Position numbers and translations under genes: made by a program. Under the pieces are notes generated by a model, which did not search any database, had not been told where the DNA came from, and saw only the letters and a list, made by a program, of their open reading frames with translations. Of a DNA stretch of 64,000 nt, positions 43,714 to 54,539 are shown piece after piece. The DNA comes from CAVSQX01 sp963730225 (GTDB taxonomy: Bacteria; Planctomycetota; Phycisphaerae; Tepidisphaerales; Tepidisphaeraceae): positions 868,001-932,000 of the forward strand of contig CAVSQX010000002.1 in assembly GCA_963730225.1 (NCBI GenBank), read 5' to 3'. Every line of letters starts with the position of its first letter. Positions within the stretch are counted from its first letter, which is position 1.

Positions 43714-45192
43714 GGCAAGGCCCTGGGCACATTTGCAATCCTTTACCGCGAAGCGCGTGCCCCTGATAGCACCGATCTTCAATTGATCGAGAATGCCGGC
43801 CATATCACGGGGATTGCGATTGAGCGCCATATTAACGAAGAAGCGTTACGACATGAGCGTGATCGCCTGCGCCTGCTTCTGGAAATCACCAACAGCATGA
43901 CATCCAAGTTGGATCTTCGTCGCTTGGTTGAGGTTCTTTCCACAAATCTGCTAAGCGTCACGCGATGTGATTTTTGCGCCTTGCTTCTCCCGGATGCTGA
44001 TCGCGGCGAATTGCGCGTAACCATTTTATACAACCCAGACGCGCGAGGTTCCCTCTGTGACGGAGCGCATTTGCCAATCCATGGCTCGATCTGCGGCAAA
44101 GCTTTTCGGACCGGCAGGACCCAACACTACAACACATTCGAGGAGGTGCGTGACGACCCCGAAAGTTTCGGCAACCCCGTAGGTCGACAGGTCTACGAAC
44201 GCATCATGGCCGAAGGCTTGGTGTCTGGGTGCGATCTCCCGCTGATCGGCAGAAACGGCGTGGTCGGCGTTTTGGCCGCCCTGAAGCGGTCGGTAGGAGC
44301 GTTCGATGCGGATAACGTGGTCTTTCTCGAACAGGTAGCTCGCCAGGTAGCCGTTGCTGTTGAAAACGCGTTGGACTACGAAAAGGCGATCAAGGACAAG
44401 GACAAAGAGACGAAACAAAGACTCTATCTCGAGGAAGAAATTCGCGCCGAGTTTGGGGAAATCGTCGGAGATAGTTCCTCTTTGAAGGCCGCCCTGAACT
44501 TGGTATCCGTCGTGGCGCCTACGGATTCGAGCGTGCTGATCCTGGGTGAGACTGGAACCGGCAAGGAACTAGTCGCTCGTGCGATCCACAACTTGAGCAG
44601 CCGCCACGAACGCGGTTTTGTAAAATTGAATTGCGCTGCAATTCCCCTTGGGCTTCTGGAGAGTGAATTGTTCGGTCATGAAAAAGGTGCGTTCACCGGA
44701 GCGATCGCACAGAAGACCGGACGCTTTGAACTGGCGAACAAGGGCACACTTTTTCTTGACGAGGTCGGCGACATCCCTCTGGAACTTCAGGCGAAATTGC
44801 TGCGCGTCCTGCAGGAGCAGGAGTTCGAGAGGCTTGGTAGCAATAAAACCCACAAGGTTGACGTCCGCCTGGTCGCGGCCACGCACCGTGATTTGCCTGC
44901 TATGGTCAAGCAGGGAACTTTCCGTGAGGATCTCTATTATCGGCTGAAGGTATTCCCCATCAGCATTCCGCCTTTGCGGCAACGCGCCGAAGACATTCCG
45001 CGACTGGTCCGGCACTTCACCGCGCTCTATGCGCGACGAATGAACAAGAAAATCGACGACATTCCTGTAGAGACGATGGATGCGCTGGTGCAATATGGCT
45101 GGCCCGGAAACGTTCGTGAACTGCAAAACTTCATCGAACGAGCAGTGATTCTCTCTCCTCACTCTGTATTGCATGCCCCGATTCACTCGTGA
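43711..45192 (+). pseudogene. Inverted part of a GAF/sigma-54 activator (GAF end, second GAF, AAA+)
   Basis: The readable frame starts with EGKALGTFAILYREARAP, the last third of a GAF domain, then a linker, a second GAF (LVEVLSTNLLSVTRCDFCAL, IHGSICGKAFRTGRTQHYNT, LIGRNGVVGVLAALKRS), and an FhlA-like AAA+ domain: GETGTGKE (Walker A), EKGAFTGAIAQ (sigma-54 loop), GTLFLDEVGDIP (Walker B), WPGNVRELQNFIERA. It ends after SPHSVLHAPIHS, before the Fis-type HTH. There is no start codon in context. Its missing N-terminus is at 45186-45668 on the opposite strand. Confidence 0.8.
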
Positions 45193-45668
45193 ACAAGGGC
45201 GCGCGACCAGACTGAGCGAATCCCAAACGGCGACATGACATGGCGGTAGTCATCCCAGGTCGGTTCGGTGAGGATGTCAGTCACGTACACCGGCTCCCTG
45301 CGATAAACCGCCGTGCCGCAGGATGCTCCTTTAGCACAAATCAAGGTGCGCCCCACATGGTCACTGAATCCGGGAAGGCTGGGTGCCGCGGCGCAGTAGA
45401 GATGTTTTCCGTCCTTATCGGGAAGCCAGATCGTGCAGAACATGCCTTTGGCTTGAGATTCGATCAAGCGCGCGATGATCGTCAGTATTTCAGGGAGCGG
45501 AGAACCAGCAAAAATCAATTTCAAAATGCTAAGTACAGCCTCACTGGAAAACAGGCCCCACTCGTTCTTCGTCGGTTCGACTTTCGATGGGGCCCGGGCG
45601 GGAGACGGAGCGCCATGGGGATTCTCTTCAATTTCGGCTCGACGTGCGTTATTCGGTTGAGTCATCAC
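45186..45668 (-). pseudogene. N-terminal part of the same GAF/sigma-54 activator
   Basis: Starts ATG 45668 or 45665 (MMTQPNNARRAEIEENPHGA). It contains VLSILKLIFAGSPLPEILTI, ARLIESQAKGMFCTIWLPD, AKGASCGTAVYRREPVYVTD and SPFGIRSVWSRALVHE, then stops. A GAF domain normally continues WSxPIxSSxGKxLGTFAIYY; here that continuation is present at 43711 on the other strand. So the two pieces are one gene split by an inversion of about 1.48 kb. Confidence 0.75.
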
Positions 45669-46008
45669 AATTCCAATCCAGACTTATAGCCCCTCCATCG
45701 GAAATTGCGCCTGACCGGCAATTACGTCGAATTGCCGCATGGACATCGGGCGGTACGGCTGCCTGTTCAAAAATCATGTTATGTCGGCTCAAACAAAAAA
45801 ATCAGTCTCAAATCGTGAACTGGTCTGCACAATAACCGACCGCTTCTCTTTGCTGCCTTTGGCGTACAAGCCCTGTCCCGACGAGATACGGTTTTGGCCT
45901 CGACGGACGTGATGCCGCTGGTATACTGGTTCAAAGCCAACCAAATTATCGAAAGTCTGATCGGTCGAAACTCCCGCCCCGTATTTAACTCTTAGAATCT
46001 AAGCCATT
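45669..46008. other. Intergenic region upstream of the transglutaminase cluster
   Basis: 340 bp with no convincing gene. It should hold the promoter of the plus-strand cluster starting at 46009, but no clear -35/-10 pair was identified. A short AT-rich stretch lies at 45780-45830. Confidence 0.45.
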
Positions 46009-49000
46009 ATGCCTATACGTGTTGCGCTAAATCACAAGACGAACTATCGCTTTTCCCGCGAGGCCTGGCTTTCGCCGCACATTGTGAGGCTGCGACCCGC
46101 TCCGCACGCCCGAACGCCGGTGCTGAGCTATTCACTTCGGGTGAATCCTGAAAACCATTTCGTCAATTGGCAGCAGGATCCATACAGCAATCGGCTGGCT
46201 CGATTGGTTTTTCCGAAAAAGACGCGTGCGCTTTCCATCGAGGTGGATCTCATCGCGGAATTGACAGTCATCAATCCATTCGATTTTTTCCTGGAGAAGT
46301 ACGCGGAGGAGTTTCCATTCAAGTACGACGCGACACTCGCTCGAGAGTTGCGCGCTTATCTCGAAGTTCAACCGGCCGGGCCGCGTCTGATCGGGTATCT
46401 CAGCAAGGTGCGAAAGCAGGGCGTGCGGACGGTCGACTTTCTCGTCGATCTGAATCAGGCCTTGTCCAGGCAGATCAAATATGTAATTCGAATGGAGCCC
46501 GGCATCCAGACGCCGGAGCAAACCCTCACGCTGCTCAGCGGCTCGTGCCGGGACAGTGCATGGTTGCTGGTTCAAATCCTGCGGCATCTTGGCTTGGCGG
46601 CGCGTTTTGTTTCTGGATATCTCATTCAACTCGTCCCCGACGTGAAATCGCTGGATGGTCCGGTCGGCGCAAAGGAGGATTTCACCGATCTTCACGCCTG
46701 GGCGGAGGTCTACATTCCCGGCGCGGGGTGGATCGGATTCGACGCCACTTCCGGGCTTCTCGCCGGTGAAGGGCACATTCCCCTCGCCTGCACGGCCGAT
46801 CCATCCACGGCGGCGGCCATCACCGGGTTCTTTTCTTACGAAGATAAACAAATCGCCGAGGCCGATCCGGAGGACGGAAAATCACATGGTGACGGAAGGG
46901 ACGACGGATTTGATTTTTCACTGTCGATTCGGCGCATTCATGAAGACCCGCGCGTGAGCCGGCCGTACACGGACGAACAGTGGACCGAAATCGAAGCGAT
47001 GGGGCATCGCGTGGATGCGGAGTTGAACCGGTCCGATGTTCGTTTGACGATGGGCGGCGAGCCGACGTTTGTTTCAATCGACGATATGGATGGGCCTGAA
47101 TGGAATTCGATAGCTCAGAGTCCGCGGAAATACGAACTGGGCGACGATCTGCTTCGACGATTGTACAAGCGTTTTGCCCCCGGCGGATTTTTGCACCACG
47201 GACAGGGAAAGTGGTATCCCGGCGAATCGCTGCCGCGCTGGGCTTTGGGAATTTACTGGCGAAAAGACGGCCAGCCCATCTGGAAAAATGCCGCTCTTTT
47301 TGCCGACGAAAAGCGGCCGGATCAACTCACGGAAAACGACGCAAAGCGTTTCGCCGCCGAGCTTGCCGTGCGCCTTGACGTGGACCCGCGATTTATCGTG
47401 CCCGGGTATGAAGACGTCTGGTACCACCTTTGGAAAGAGCGTCGCCTTCCAACGAATGTCGATCCGTTGGATAACAAGCTGGCAAATAAGGAGGATCGCC
47501 AGCGCCTTGCGAAGATATTTGAGCAGGGGTTGGACAGGGTCATCGGCTTTGCGCTTCCGCTGCGGCGAGAACGCTACACCGATGACACCAGCGCCTGGGT
47601 CAGTGGCGCATGGTTTTTTCGATCGGAACGGATGTATTTGATTCCCGGTGATTCGCCGATGGGCTATCGGCTGCCGCTCGATTCGCTTCCATGGGCGCCG
47701 GCATCCGATCATCCGTTCACGGTCGAGTTGGACCCATGGGCCGAGCGTGGTCCGTTGCCGGCGCACCATGCGATTGCCCGACAGCAATATCTTCTGGGAA
47801 ATCCCGAATCGCACAACCCGCAAGGGTTCCTGGAACAGGTTCTGGATGATGGAAAGGCCATGGCACGCCCGACATCGCAGCGCCACCGAGTGCGCAATTC
47901 CGAAACCGATCTACCGCCGGCGCAGGGTGAAGCAGCGCCATGGATCATTCGCACGGCCCTTTGCGCAGGCGCGCGGCGGTGTGCTGCGCATCTTCATGCC
48001 GCCGCAGCGGTATCTTGAAGATTATCTCGCATTGCTGACGGCGATCGAAGACACGGCCGAGGAATTGGGGACGCCGCTGCTGGTCGAGGGCTATCCTCCG
48101 CCGCACGACCATCGGCTCAGCCACATCAAGGTGACGCCCGATCCCGGCGTGATTGAAGTGAACACTCAGCCCGCCGGTAGTTGGGATGAATTGGTGAGGA
48201 ACACGACGGCGCTTTACGAAGAAGCACATTTCGGCCGGCTCGGCACCGAGAAGTTCATGCTCGACGGCCGGCACACCGGCACCGGCGGAGGAAACCACAT
48301 TATCATCGGCGCTGCAACTCCGTCCGATTCCCCGCTGTTGCGTCGCCCGGACCTGCTCAAAAGCCTCGTGGGGTATTGGCACAATCATCCCGCCTTGTCG
48401 TATCTGTTCAGTGGAATGTTTGTCGGCCCCACCAGCCAGGCCCCGCGCGTGGATGAGGCGAGAAATGATCAGGTTTATGAACTGGAAATCGCGTTCAAGG
48501 AAATCGCCGAGCAGCAAAATCCCCGGCCGTGGCTCGTGGACCGGGTGTTCCGCAATCTCTTGATCGATGCCACCGGCAACACGCATCGGGCGGAGTTCTG
48601 CATCGATAAATTGTACGCGCCTGAATCCGCGTCTGGCCGTCTGGGTCTGCTGGAAATGCGGGCGTTTGAAATGCCTCCGCACGCGCGCATGAGTCTTACT
48701 CAACATCTCCTGCTGCGCGCTTTTGTCGCTCATTTCTGGCAAAATCCCTACCCGGAACAGCTCGTGCGCTGGCGGTCCGAGATTCACGATCGATTCCTGC
48801 TGCCCCATTTCGTTCAACAGGATTTCGACGATGTGATTTACGATCTGGCAAAATCCGGTTTCGACCTCAAGCGCGAGTGGTTCGCTCCGCATTTCGAATT
48901 TCGCTTTCCGCTTTACGGCTCGATCGAGCATCGTGGCATCACGGTCGAACTTCGTCAGGCGATCGAGCCATGGAACGTTCTGGGCGAAGAACCCGGTCCC

Positions 49001-49444
49001 GGCGGGACGGTGCGATACGTCGATTCGAGCGTGGAACGCCTTCAGGTGCTGGTCAACGGCATGACCGACCCGCGCCACCTGATCGCCGTCAACGGAGTGC
49101 GCGTTCCGCTGCATCCGACCGGGACCAACGGGCAATTCGTCTCCGGCATTCGTTATCGCGCCTGGCAGCCGCCCGCGTGCCTCCATCCGACGATCGCTGT
49201 GCATTCCCCGCTGGTGTTTGATGTGATCGACACCTGGCACAACCGCTCGATCGGCGGATGCACGTATCACGTGGCCCATCCCGGCGGTCGAAATTTCGAG
49301 CGATTTCCGGTCAACGCCTATGAAGCGGAGAGCCGCCGGATGGCGCGGTTTTCCAACTTCGGGCACAGCCCCGGACCACAGCGGGTCACCGAATTACCGA
49401 TAAGTCCGGAGTTTCCCTTCACTCTCGACCTTCGACGGCAATAA
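46009..49444 (+). CDS. Transglutaminase-like plus DUF2126 protein, frameshifted
   Basis: About 1145 residues over two frames. N-terminal transglutaminase module: NHKTNYRFSREAWLSPHIVR start, catalytic Cys in LLSGSCRDSAWLLV, His in FTDLHAWAEVYIP and Asp in WIGFDATSG. The DUF2126 part follows (MGGEPTFVSIDDMDGPEWNS, GKWYPGESLPRWALGIYWR) and continues in the second frame (RIFMPPQRYLEDYLALLTAI, GTPLLVEGYPPPHDHRLSHI, IEVNTQPAGSWDELV, GGGNHIIIGA). The frames meet around 47950-47980 after APWIIRTALC. The family is linked to ATP-grasp/alpha-E peptide-ligase systems. First of a three-gene plus-strand operon. Confidence 0.82.
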
Positions 49445-49549
49445 AATTGCCGGGGTCGACACCTCCCGTGGACCCGTGCCGATAATGACCAATGAACGAG
49501 CGCCATTGCCAAGCGTGGGACGCGTTCCTCCACCAGCCCTGACGCGATC

Positions 49550-52084
49550 ATGACCACACAGTTGACCGAGCCCGCATTCGATCGCCTTCGCGGCCTGGCG
49601 GAGTCGTATCTTCCCCGCGCGCCGGCAATGGACGAGATGCTGGAGCCGGACGGATCGCTTCGCCCGCATTGGCGTCCGTTTGTCAGCATCATGGACGATC
49701 TGGGCCGCGAGGAAATTTTCGCTCGGTCCGATCAAGCCCGGCGAATCATCCGCGAGAACGGCGTCACTCATAATGTCTACGGCGACAGCGAAGGTCTGGC
49801 CCGCCCGTGGAACCTGGATTTGCTTCCCATGCTGCTGCCCAGCGCGGAATGGTCCGCGCTAGTGGAGGCGTTGTCGCAACGCGCCCGGCTACTCAATGCG
49901 CTGGCCTGCGATCTGTACGGCCCGGCGACTTGTGTCGCCAGCGGCGTGCTGCCGCCCGAGATTCTCTACGGCAATCCATGGTTTCTGCGTCCCGCCCACG
50001 GCATTTCGCCGCCGCGGGATTGTTGGCTGCACCTCTATGCCGCCGATCTGGTGCGATCTGCCGACGGGCAATTTCATGTGATGAGCGACCGCACGCAAGC
50101 GCCATCCGGCGCGGGATACTCACTGGAAAATCGAATCGTCCTTTCTCGCGTGCTTCCCAGCGCGTTTAGCCAGTGCAATGTGCTGCGACTTGCTCCGTAC
50201 TTCATTTCGCTGCGGAAGATGTTGATGTCGCTGGCGCCGACGAACCGTGAAAATCCGCGTGTCGTGCTGCTGACTCCTGGGCCATACAACGAAACATATT
50301 TTGAGCATGCGTACCTGGCACGATATCTCGGCTACACGCTGGTGCAGGGAAACGATCTGACCGTTCGTGATTGCCGGGTATTCCTGAAGACTCTCAGTGG
50401 ATTGCAGCGCGTCGATGTCATTCTGCGGCGGCTGGACGACGACTTCTGTGATCCTTTGGAGTTGTACGCTGGTTCGTATCTCGGAATCCCCGGGTTGCTT
50501 CAGGCGGTGCGCGAAAAAACAGTGGCGGTCGCCAATGCGATCGGCGCCGGTGTGCTCCAGGCGCCGGCGATTCTGCCGTTCCTATCCGCTCTGTGCCAGC
50601 ATCTCCTGGGCGAAAAGCTGCGGCTGCCGTCGGTGCCCACCTGGTGGTGCGGCGATGCGGCTTCTCGCCAATACGTGCTGGACAATCTCGCCGCGCTGGT
50701 GATCAAGGCGGCTTTGCCGCCCAAGTACGCCAAGCCGATCTTCGGCAACTCGCTGTCAAGCGACGCGTTGGCCGAGCTGGCCGCGAAGATCGCAGAGCGT
50801 CCCGGCGAGTTTGTCGCCCAGCAACAAGTCTCCGCGTTTTCGGTGCCCGTGCTGATGGAGCAGGAACTGATTTCACGTCCGTTCGTCATCCGGGCTTTCC
50901 TGGCCGCGTCGGAAGATTCCTACACCGTGATGCCCGGAGGTCTTACCCGCATCAGCAAATCGCCCGATTCAATGATCGTTTCCTTTCAGAGCGGTGCCGG
51001 CAGCAAAGATACCTGGATCGTCGGCGATAGACCGGTGAACGAAGTCAGCTTGCTAACGCCTGCATCGCAAGCGCTCGAACTCAGCCGCGACGGCGGTGAT
51101 CTCACCAGCCGGGTGGCCGACGATCTGTTCTGGCTTGGACGCTACACGCAACGGGCCGAATCCGTTGTCCGCCTCGCTCGCTCAATTTTCGGCGGACTTT
51201 CGGATCCGAGTTCCATCGAGAGCCTCCGCGCCGGTCAGCGCCTGGTTCCGTTGCTGATTGGCCGGACTCCGATCGTTGACGGTGGGCTCGGGCAACAGGT
51301 GGCCACGGCGATGTTCAGTGTGAACGACGCCAGCGGATTGATGTCTTCGATCAACAACGTGCACGGTCTGGCCAGAGTGCTGCGGGATCGTATTTCCGTC
51401 GATGCCTGGCAGATTTTGCGCGAAGTGGACCGCGAATTGCCGCCGATCGACAGCTCCACCGAAGACCAGCGCATCGGCGAAATTCTCGAATTGCTCAATA
51501 AGCTCGTGCATGGTTACCTGGCTTTCGGCGGAATGGCGGCGGATTCCATGACGCGCGGACTTGGCTGGCGTTTTCTCGACATGGGAATGCGCATCGAGCG
51601 CGGCCTGGCCTTGGCCCGGATTCTTCGGGCCACCCTGATCCAGGTCTCCGACGACGAATTGCCGGTGCTCGATATTCTGCTCGACATTGCCGACAGCTCG
51701 CTCACCTACCGTCGTCGCTATTTCACTCGATTGGAAACGAACGCGGTGCTTGACCTCCTGCTCGCCGACGAGACCAATCCCCGTTCGGTCGCTTTTCAGA
51801 TCGCCGGTATCGAAGAGCATCTCTCACATCTGCCCAGAGAATCGGTCCATCCACAGCGCAGCCCCGACTGCCAAATGATTCTGAAGCTGCGTTCGATGAT
51901 CCAACTGGCCAACATCGAAGCACTGTGCAAGCCAACCGACGGGTTTCGCAGCAAGCTTGAAAGCATTCTCGTTGAAATCCTCGATTCCTTCGAGAAACTT
52001 TCGGCGTTCCTGAGTGAAATCTATTTCAGCCACGCGCTCTCGTCGGGCCCGTTGCTCGACGGTCATCCCACAAAACTCTCATGA
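49550..52084 (+). CDS. Circularly permuted ATP-grasp plus alpha-E domain protein
   Basis: 844 residues from ATG 49550. The first about 470 residues are the circularly permuted ATP-grasp type (RDGVTHNVYGD-like start IRENGVTHNVYGDSEG; RPWNLDLLPMLL; LVQGNDLTVRDCRVFLKTL; DVILRRLDDDFCDPLEL; GVLQAPAILPFLSALCQHLL). The rest is an alpha-E domain (SRVADDLFWLGRYTQRAESV, then several helices). In bacteria these two domains are often separate neighbouring genes; here they are fused. ATP-grasp enzymes of this type are predicted to form amide bonds (amidoligases). It overlaps the next gene by 4 bp (ATGA). Confidence 0.88.
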   Translation: MTTQLTEPAFDRLRGLAESYLPRAPAMDEMLEPDGSLRPHWRPFVSIMDDLGREEIFARSDQARRIIRENGVTHNVYGDSEGLARPWNLDLLPMLLPSAEWSALVEALSQRARLLNALACDLYGPATCVASGVLPPEILYGNPWFLRPAHGISPPRDCWLHLYAADLVRSADGQFHVMSDRTQAPSGAGYSLENRIVLSRVLPSAFSQCNVLRLAPYFISLRKMLMSLAPTNRENPRVVLLTPGPYNETYFEHAYLARYLGYTLVQGNDLTVRDCRVFLKTLSGLQRVDVILRRLDDDFCDPLELYAGSYLGIPGLLQAVREKTVAVANAIGAGVLQAPAILPFLSALCQHLLGEKLRLPSVPTWWCGDAASRQYVLDNLAALVIKAALPPKYAKPIFGNSLSSDALAELAAKIAERPGEFVAQQQVSAFSVPVLMEQELISRPFVIRAFLAASEDSYTVMPGGLTRISKSPDSMIVSFQSGAGSKDTWIVGDRPVNEVSLLTPASQALELSRDGGDLTSRVADDLFWLGRYTQRAESVVRLARSIFGGLSDPSSIESLRAGQRLVPLLIGRTPIVDGGLGQQVATAMFSVNDASGLMSSINNVHGLARVLRDRISVDAWQILREVDRELPPIDSSTEDQRIGEILELLNKLVHGYLAFGGMAADSMTRGLGWRFLDMGMRIERGLALARILRATLIQVSDDELPVLDILLDIADSSLTYRRRYFTRLETNAVLDLLLADETNPRSVAFQIAGIEEHLSHLPRESVHPQRSPDCQMILKLRSMIQLANIEALCKPTDGFRSKLESILVEILDSFEKLSAFLSEIYFSHALSSGPLLDGHPTKLS

Positions 52085-52959
52085 AATACCGCGTTAACCA
52101 CCAAACCGAGTATTTCTACGCCGAGCGCGTTCCGATCTGCCACAACGTGATCCGTCTTCGTCCCCGTGATACCGCATGGCAAAGCTGCCAGCGCAGCGAG
52201 CTGTCGATCACGCCCGCTCCCTCGGATCAACGGCATCGCGTGGATTACTTCGGCAATCACGCCGCCTGGATCGCGGTACAGGAGCCTCACCTCAGCCTGA
52301 AAATTGAAATGACCAGCGAAGTCACCGTCGCGCCAGCCGGCGCAGCGACCGATTTGCCGGGGCCGCCCTGGGATCAGGTTCCGGCGTTCATTTCCAGCAG
52401 GCTCGATCCAACGCTGCTGGCCGCGCGCGAGTACACGTTTGACTCCACTCACGTAACTCGGTGTGCCGAGCTTGCCGATTACGCCCGGCCGGATTTTCCT
52501 CCCGGGGCGCCGCTGGTAACCTGCATCATGAACCTGACCCACCGCATCTTCGATGAATTTGTATTCGACACCGGCGCGACGACGATCGGCACGCCGGTGC
52601 TCGATGTTTTGCACCATCGCCATGGCGTCTGCCAGGATTTCGCCCATCTGCAAATTGGATGCTTGCGCTCGCTCGGCCTGCCGGCCAGATATGTGAGCGG
52701 TTATCTCCTGACCAAGCCCCCACCCGGCCAGCGACGGCTTATCGGGGCCGACGCTTCGCATGCCTGGATTTCAGCATTTGTCCCCGAATACGGTTGGCTG
52801 GATTTCGATCCAACCAATGACACGTTGCCCGGCGAACAGCACATCACCATCGGCTGGGCCCGCGACTACGACGATCTCAGCCCGGTGAAAGGGGTCACCG
52901 TCGGCGGGCACGGCCATGCACTGGGCTTTTCCGTCGATGTCGAGGCGATCGAGCCGTAG
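52081..52959 (+). CDS. Transglutaminase-like protein
   Basis: 292 residues from ATG 52081, translationally coupled to the ATP-grasp gene. An N-terminal beta domain (MKYRVNHQTEYFYAERVPIC) precedes the papain-like fold with the triad Cys in RHGVCQDFAHLQIG, His in ADASHAWISAFVP and Asp in WLDFDPTND. Predicted to cleave or form isopeptide/peptide bonds, the counterpart of the ATP-grasp ligase. No signal peptide, so cytoplasmic. Confidence 0.9.
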   Translation: MKYRVNHQTEYFYAERVPICHNVIRLRPRDTAWQSCQRSELSITPAPSDQRHRVDYFGNHAAWIAVQEPHLSLKIEMTSEVTVAPAGAATDLPGPPWDQVPAFISSRLDPTLLAAREYTFDSTHVTRCAELADYARPDFPPGAPLVTCIMNLTHRIFDEFVFDTGATTIGTPVLDVLHHRHGVCQDFAHLQIGCLRSLGLPARYVSGYLLTKPPPGQRRLIGADASHAWISAFVPEYGWLDFDPTNDTLPGEQHITIGWARDYDDLSPVKGVTVGGHGHALGFSVDVEAIEP

Positions 52960-52971
52960 ACCGCTTGCGGC

Positions 52972-54384
52972 TCATTCAACCTGTCTCAGTTGTATAGTGT
53001 CGATGACCTTGTCGTGCGCCAACGCATTGGTGATGACGACTAGCCAGTTGCCTTTGTCGCACCACTGGCGTCGTTTGAGATAATCCAGCGCATCGATAAT
53101 GGTCTGCTCGGGATCGGCATTGAACGGCATCAAAAACGGCTCCACGCCCCACGGCAACAGCAACTGGCGAAAAAGCACCGGGTCATCGGTAAACGCATAG
53201 ATCGGTACGCTCACCGCCCGCAAGGCCGCCAGCGTGTAGGCGAGAAATCCACTCCGCGTGAATACCACGATTCCGGAATTGCCCATCTCCTGCGCCAGAA
53301 CCGCAGCCGAGCGCAGCATTTTGGCCTTGGGCTCCACCAGCTTGATGACTTCATTGATGCCCCGCTTTTCCGTCGGCTCGATCGTGTTGACGATGTTCTT
53401 CATCACCTCGACGCACTCCAGCGGGTATTGCCCCGTGGTCGTCTCCCCCGACAACATCACCGCATCGGCGCGCTCCCGAACGGCGGTGGAGATGTCCGAA
53501 ATCTCGGCGCGCGTCGGCATCGGCGCGGTGATCATCGACTCCAGCAAATGCGTGGCGATAATCACCGGCTTGCCCTCGGTCAGACAGATATCCACGATGC
53601 GCGTCTGCACCAGCGGCAATGTGTGATAGTCAATCTCGATGCCCAGATCGCCGCGCGCGACCATGATCGCATCGGAGATCCGAACGATCGCCTCCAGATT
53701 TCGCACGCCGCACTGATCCTCGATCTTGGCGATGATCCGCGCCTTGGAGCCCAGATGATCGAGCAACGCCCGAAGCACGAGGATGTCTTCGCTGCGGCGC
53801 GCGAAGGAAAGCGCCACAAAATCGATCCCCGCTTCCACGCCCGCGCGCACGTCCTTCTCATCCTTTTCCGTCAGCGACGGGAGATTCACATCCACACCCG
53901 GAAGATTGATGTGCCGGCGCGAGCCCAGCCTGCCGGGCGTAATCACCCGGCATCGAACGTGCGACGCATCCTTGTCGATGACTTCCAGCCGAATCAACCC
54001 GCTGTCGACCAGCATCGTCGCACCGACTCTCACGTCGGCCGGCAGACCGGGATAATTGACGTTGATCCCGCGAACGCCGTCGGATGGCTTGTCGGTGTAA
54101 AATTCAAAGTTCTCGCCGGTTTTTAGTTCGATGGATTCCGAAACCACGCCGGTGCGAATTTCCGGCCCTTTGACGTCCATCATCACCGCGACGTGGCGAT
54201 GAACTTCCTCGGAGACTTCCCGAATCCGTTTGACGACGGACAAAACCCATTCGCCGGTTCCGTGCGCCATGTTCAGCCGAATGACGTCCACGCCGGCGGT
54301 GATCAGTTGGGCGAGTTTTTCATGCGATTCCGTGGACGGCCCCAGGGTGGCGATGATTTTGGTGTGTCGGTAATGCCCGCGCAT
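52972..54384 (-). CDS. pyk: Pyruvate kinase
   Basis: 470 residues from ATG 54384 (MRGHYRHTKIIATLGPSTES). All landmarks are present: RLNMAHGTGEW (the usual NFSHG is NMAHG), MMDVKGPEIRTG, ALSFARRSEDI, IIAKIEDQCGVRNLEAI, IMVARGDLGIEI (catalytic Lys in AKIED and the GDLG loop), ATHLLESMITAPMPTRAEIS and the C-terminal allosteric domain. Transfers phosphate from phosphoenolpyruvate to ADP, the last step of glycolysis. Encoded opposite to and convergent with the transglutaminase gene, 12 bp apart. Confidence 0.93.
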   Translation of the reverse strand: MRGHYRHTKIIATLGPSTESHEKLAQLITAGVDVIRLNMAHGTGEWVLSVVKRIREVSEEVHRHVAVMMDVKGPEIRTGVVSESIELKTGENFEFYTDKPSDGVRGINVNYPGLPADVRVGATMLVDSGLIRLEVIDKDASHVRCRVITPGRLGSRRHINLPGVDVNLPSLTEKDEKDVRAGVEAGIDFVALSFARRSEDILVLRALLDHLGSKARIIAKIEDQCGVRNLEAIVRISDAIMVARGDLGIEIDYHTLPLVQTRIVDICLTEGKPVIIATHLLESMITAPMPTRAEISDISTAVRERADAVMLSGETTTGQYPLECVEVMKNIVNTIEPTEKRGINEVIKLVEPKAKMLRSAAVLAQEMGNSGIVVFTRSGFLAYTLAALRAVSVPIYAFTDDPVLFRQLLLPWGVEPFLMPFNADPEQTIIDALDYLKRRQWCDKGNWLVVITNALAHDKVIDTIQLRQVE

Positions 54385-54539
54385 GAGATTTTCCAATCCA
54401 TATCTTGCATGGCGCGGTTGGTTCGGTGCTTTGGCCGCAGGTGCAATCGGCGATCACGCCACGACTCTACCAAGTGGGCGCGGCGAAGCAAAACAAATCC
54501 ATCGAGCCGCCGGAACGGGATTCAGAGTGGCATCCGTTA

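Noticed and set aside
47945..49366. 473-codon minus-strand frame opposite DUF2126
   Set aside because: Antisense to a conserved domain and without recognisable features.
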